Part shown: positions 58,143 to 60,000 of the stretch, one piece after another | Layout: every line of letters begins with the position of its first letter | Numbering within the stretch: the first letter of the stretch is position 1 | NCBI RefSeq assembly: GCF_001949145.1 | Contig: NW_019091393.1 | Coordinates: 1,236,100 to 1,296,099, forward strand | Direction of reading: 5' to 3' | DNA length: 60,000 nucleotides | From: Acanthaster planci | Taxonomy: Eukaryota; Echinodermata; Asteroidea; Valvatida; Acanthasteridae | The notes under the pieces: generated by a model | Told to the model about the DNA's origin: nothing | Databases searched by the model: none | Seen by the model: only the letters and a program-made list of their open reading frames with translations | Translations under genes and position numbers: made by a program

Positions 58143-58400
58143 GTTTTATTTTTGTTCTATATTTACAGTTTTCGTCTTAAATTGATTAGTTTTGGTTTTA
58201 TTTTTATTTGTTTAATTAAGGTCATATATTTCTACAAGTTTGGTTATATATTTTCAGATCCGTTTTTACAGTTTTATATTCGTTCTATATTTATAACTTT
58301 CGTTCCATATTCATAAAATTTGGTTTTATTTTAATTCATATTGGTAATATATTTCAACAAGTTTGGTTCTATGTTTTCAAATTCATTCTATATTAATTGC
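58143..58400. repeat. diverged AT-rich tandem repeat at the gap edge
   Basis: Recurring blocks TTCTATATTTA (58155, 58283) and TTCTATATTAA (58386), with matching segments such as TTTCTACAAGTTTGGTTATATATTTTC versus TTTCAACAAGTTTGGTTCTATGTTTTC, give a period of about 103-128 bases. The array probably extends into the gap. Confidence 0.6.
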
Positions 58401-60000
58401 GTCCTACGTATATCAGTTTCGTATATCGGCTGTACACAGCAAGACTTTTTACTGTCAATTATTCTGTGCCGAGATCCCCAAAACTTGTTACCGTAAAAGT
58501 ACTATAGCGCCATCATGTGTTACGATTAAAACAGATGTAGGAAAACGAGTGATACTCTAATAAATTCGAAAGTATGTAATCTGTGAAAATGTTTATTAAC
58601 ATCTACATGTTGACTTTATTACAAAATCAGAACCAGGATTTACTGTAGTCTTTTAATTATAATCTTTGTCTCTTTGTGAATAATTACTGTCCCAGCAGGT
58701 CATGCTTTCTTGAAATATCCTACACGGTTCAATGCCGTTTTGAAGATGGTCCCTAAATTTTTCGTGGCCGGGGCATGCATGCTTTGCGCGCAATCGATCG
58801 ATCATGCATACATAGACTGTGAATGTTTGCTGTTCTCGCATAACAAAATGCAGGAAATCCTCGATGCTTGAACCATCAGGGGTCATAAATTATATAATCA
58901 CGCCTGACTCCTGTGACCGATTTCTGCCAATTTTGACAGGTAAAGAGTAAGAGTGTTGGCATAAAGTAGCCGGTCCAGATTTTGTCGAATCAAGGTGAAC
59001 TTGACAACAGAAAAATCGCAACAAAAAAAAAAAAATCGATGGACACCACTTCTGTCATTGCTGGGGCTGGATGCATGGCTGGTATTTGATGATGTTTTCG
59101 TATGTTTTTTTATCATAGACGTTCGCACGACGTGTTGGAGGTTGTGTATCTGTTAGCATGAGAGATTGTTCTGTATTTATGATACAGTGATGTGGCTGTC
59201 TGCGCTTTGGTATTCGACCTACAGCTGACATGACTAGGGAAATGATAAAACTAGACTAGAGACTGAGTGTGTACAAGTTGCAGTGTTACATTTCACATGT
59301 AGCTGGGTATATACTCGGTATCTAGTACTAGTAGTAGGCCTAGGCCAGTAATACCGGTAGGTACCAGTCTAATAAGCCTAAGTAGGGCCTAACACTTGAA
59401 CAGCACAGTCGTGATGTTTGATGTTTCAGACATGTCGGAGGTATTTCACACCTTGTATCATCTGACCATGTTCCACCATGTTCCGGCTATGCTATTTGTT
59501 GCTAGGGTAACAATGAACGTTTCCTCTGTTCTGGCCCCTGGCAAATGTTCAGGCATGCCTAGGCTACATCATATCATACATGCATCCTGTGTGTACCAAG
59601 GAGGTGTGGATGTTACTTTGAGAGTAAGTAGTCAAAATCTTCTCACAAAGTGAAGACCAAAATCTCTAAGCTGGGGCCTGAAAAGCAGATTAAGTTTTCT
59701 TGACACTAACTAAGGCGGGCGGTGGGGAAGACACCTCAGGAAGGGGAGATGGGTGATACAAATGAACGTACATGCTTCCACCATGGTACATGTCATTATC
59801 TGGGGAGCAATACTCCTTGGTCATTCAAGATGTCCATCTTATTGTAGAAGATAAATTAGGAAGTTGCAGGGTTGAGTCTTACTTGGCCATTTTGGGGATT
59901 TGAAATTCTCAAGAACTTCTTGCCATGTTTGCCTACATCAGCTTCCAGTCTGCGGCAATTAAACATACAGATAGATGACTAAGGGCCAAAGGTAAGCTTC
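58401..60000. other. non-coding sequence at the right end
   Basis: No exon is recognised. AGGCCT-containing palindromes cluster near 59334-59390. A short GATC run (about 58794-58803) and an A13-type run (59023-59035) are simple sequence. Confidence 0.5.

Noticed and set aside
57369-58316. 315-codon open frame on the + strand
   Set aside because: It is open only because it spans the N gap; the real flanking sequence gives a few dozen low-complexity residues.

Overview
This window is animal nuclear DNA. It has spliced genes with GT-AG introns, AT-rich non-coding sequence, decayed retrotransposons, MITE-like foldback elements and one assembly gap. Dispersed AGGCCT and ACATGT palindromes, together with the receptor gene described below, suggest a marine invertebrate deuterostome. 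An echinoderm is most likely and a hemichordate is possible; this is inference from composition and gene structure, not a species call.

The only confidently recognised genes are two tandem copies of an LDL-receptor-family gene, both on the + strand. The right-hand copy (38049-51569) is complete in 13 coding exons and 894 codons. It encodes a signal peptide, eight LDL-receptor class A (LA) repeats, EGF-A and EGF-B, a six-bladed YWTD propeller, EGF-C, a Pro/Thr/Ser stalk, one membrane helix and a short tail with an FDNPVY endocytosis signal. The eight LA repeats are split 1,1,1,3,1,1 over exons. That is the VLDLR arrangement rather than the seven-repeat LDLR one.

The left-hand copy (3331-6927 in this window) carries the homologous exons from LA3 to EGF-C with all frames and splice sites intact. 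Its homology to the right copy stops inside the exon that should encode the stalk and membrane helix. A short new tail and stop codon follow, then a poly(A) signal 195 bases later. As far as the window shows, it encodes a soluble ectodomain. Its 5' end, including any signal peptide, lies left of the window: intron 3 homology runs to base 1.

Layout: 1-3330 is intron 3 of the left copy, holding a decayed, 3'-truncated non-LTR retrotransposon on the minus strand. The left-copy exons occupy 3331-6927. A 31-kb spacer (6928-38048) has no recognisable gene but holds foldback elements, a tRNA-type SINE, palindromes and many TGACGTCA (CRE) sites, including a regularly spaced cluster at 29300-29399. 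The right-copy promoter, exons and introns occupy about 37800-51569, followed by a probable long 3'UTR to about 55.6 kb. From there to 60000 no gene is recognised; a 744-base gap (57399-58142) abuts a diverged tandem repeat.

The complete copy would act as an endocytic or signalling lipoprotein receptor at the cell surface. If secreted, the truncated copy would share its ligand-binding repeats and could act as a decoy or carrier. All coordinates and alignments were made by eye.
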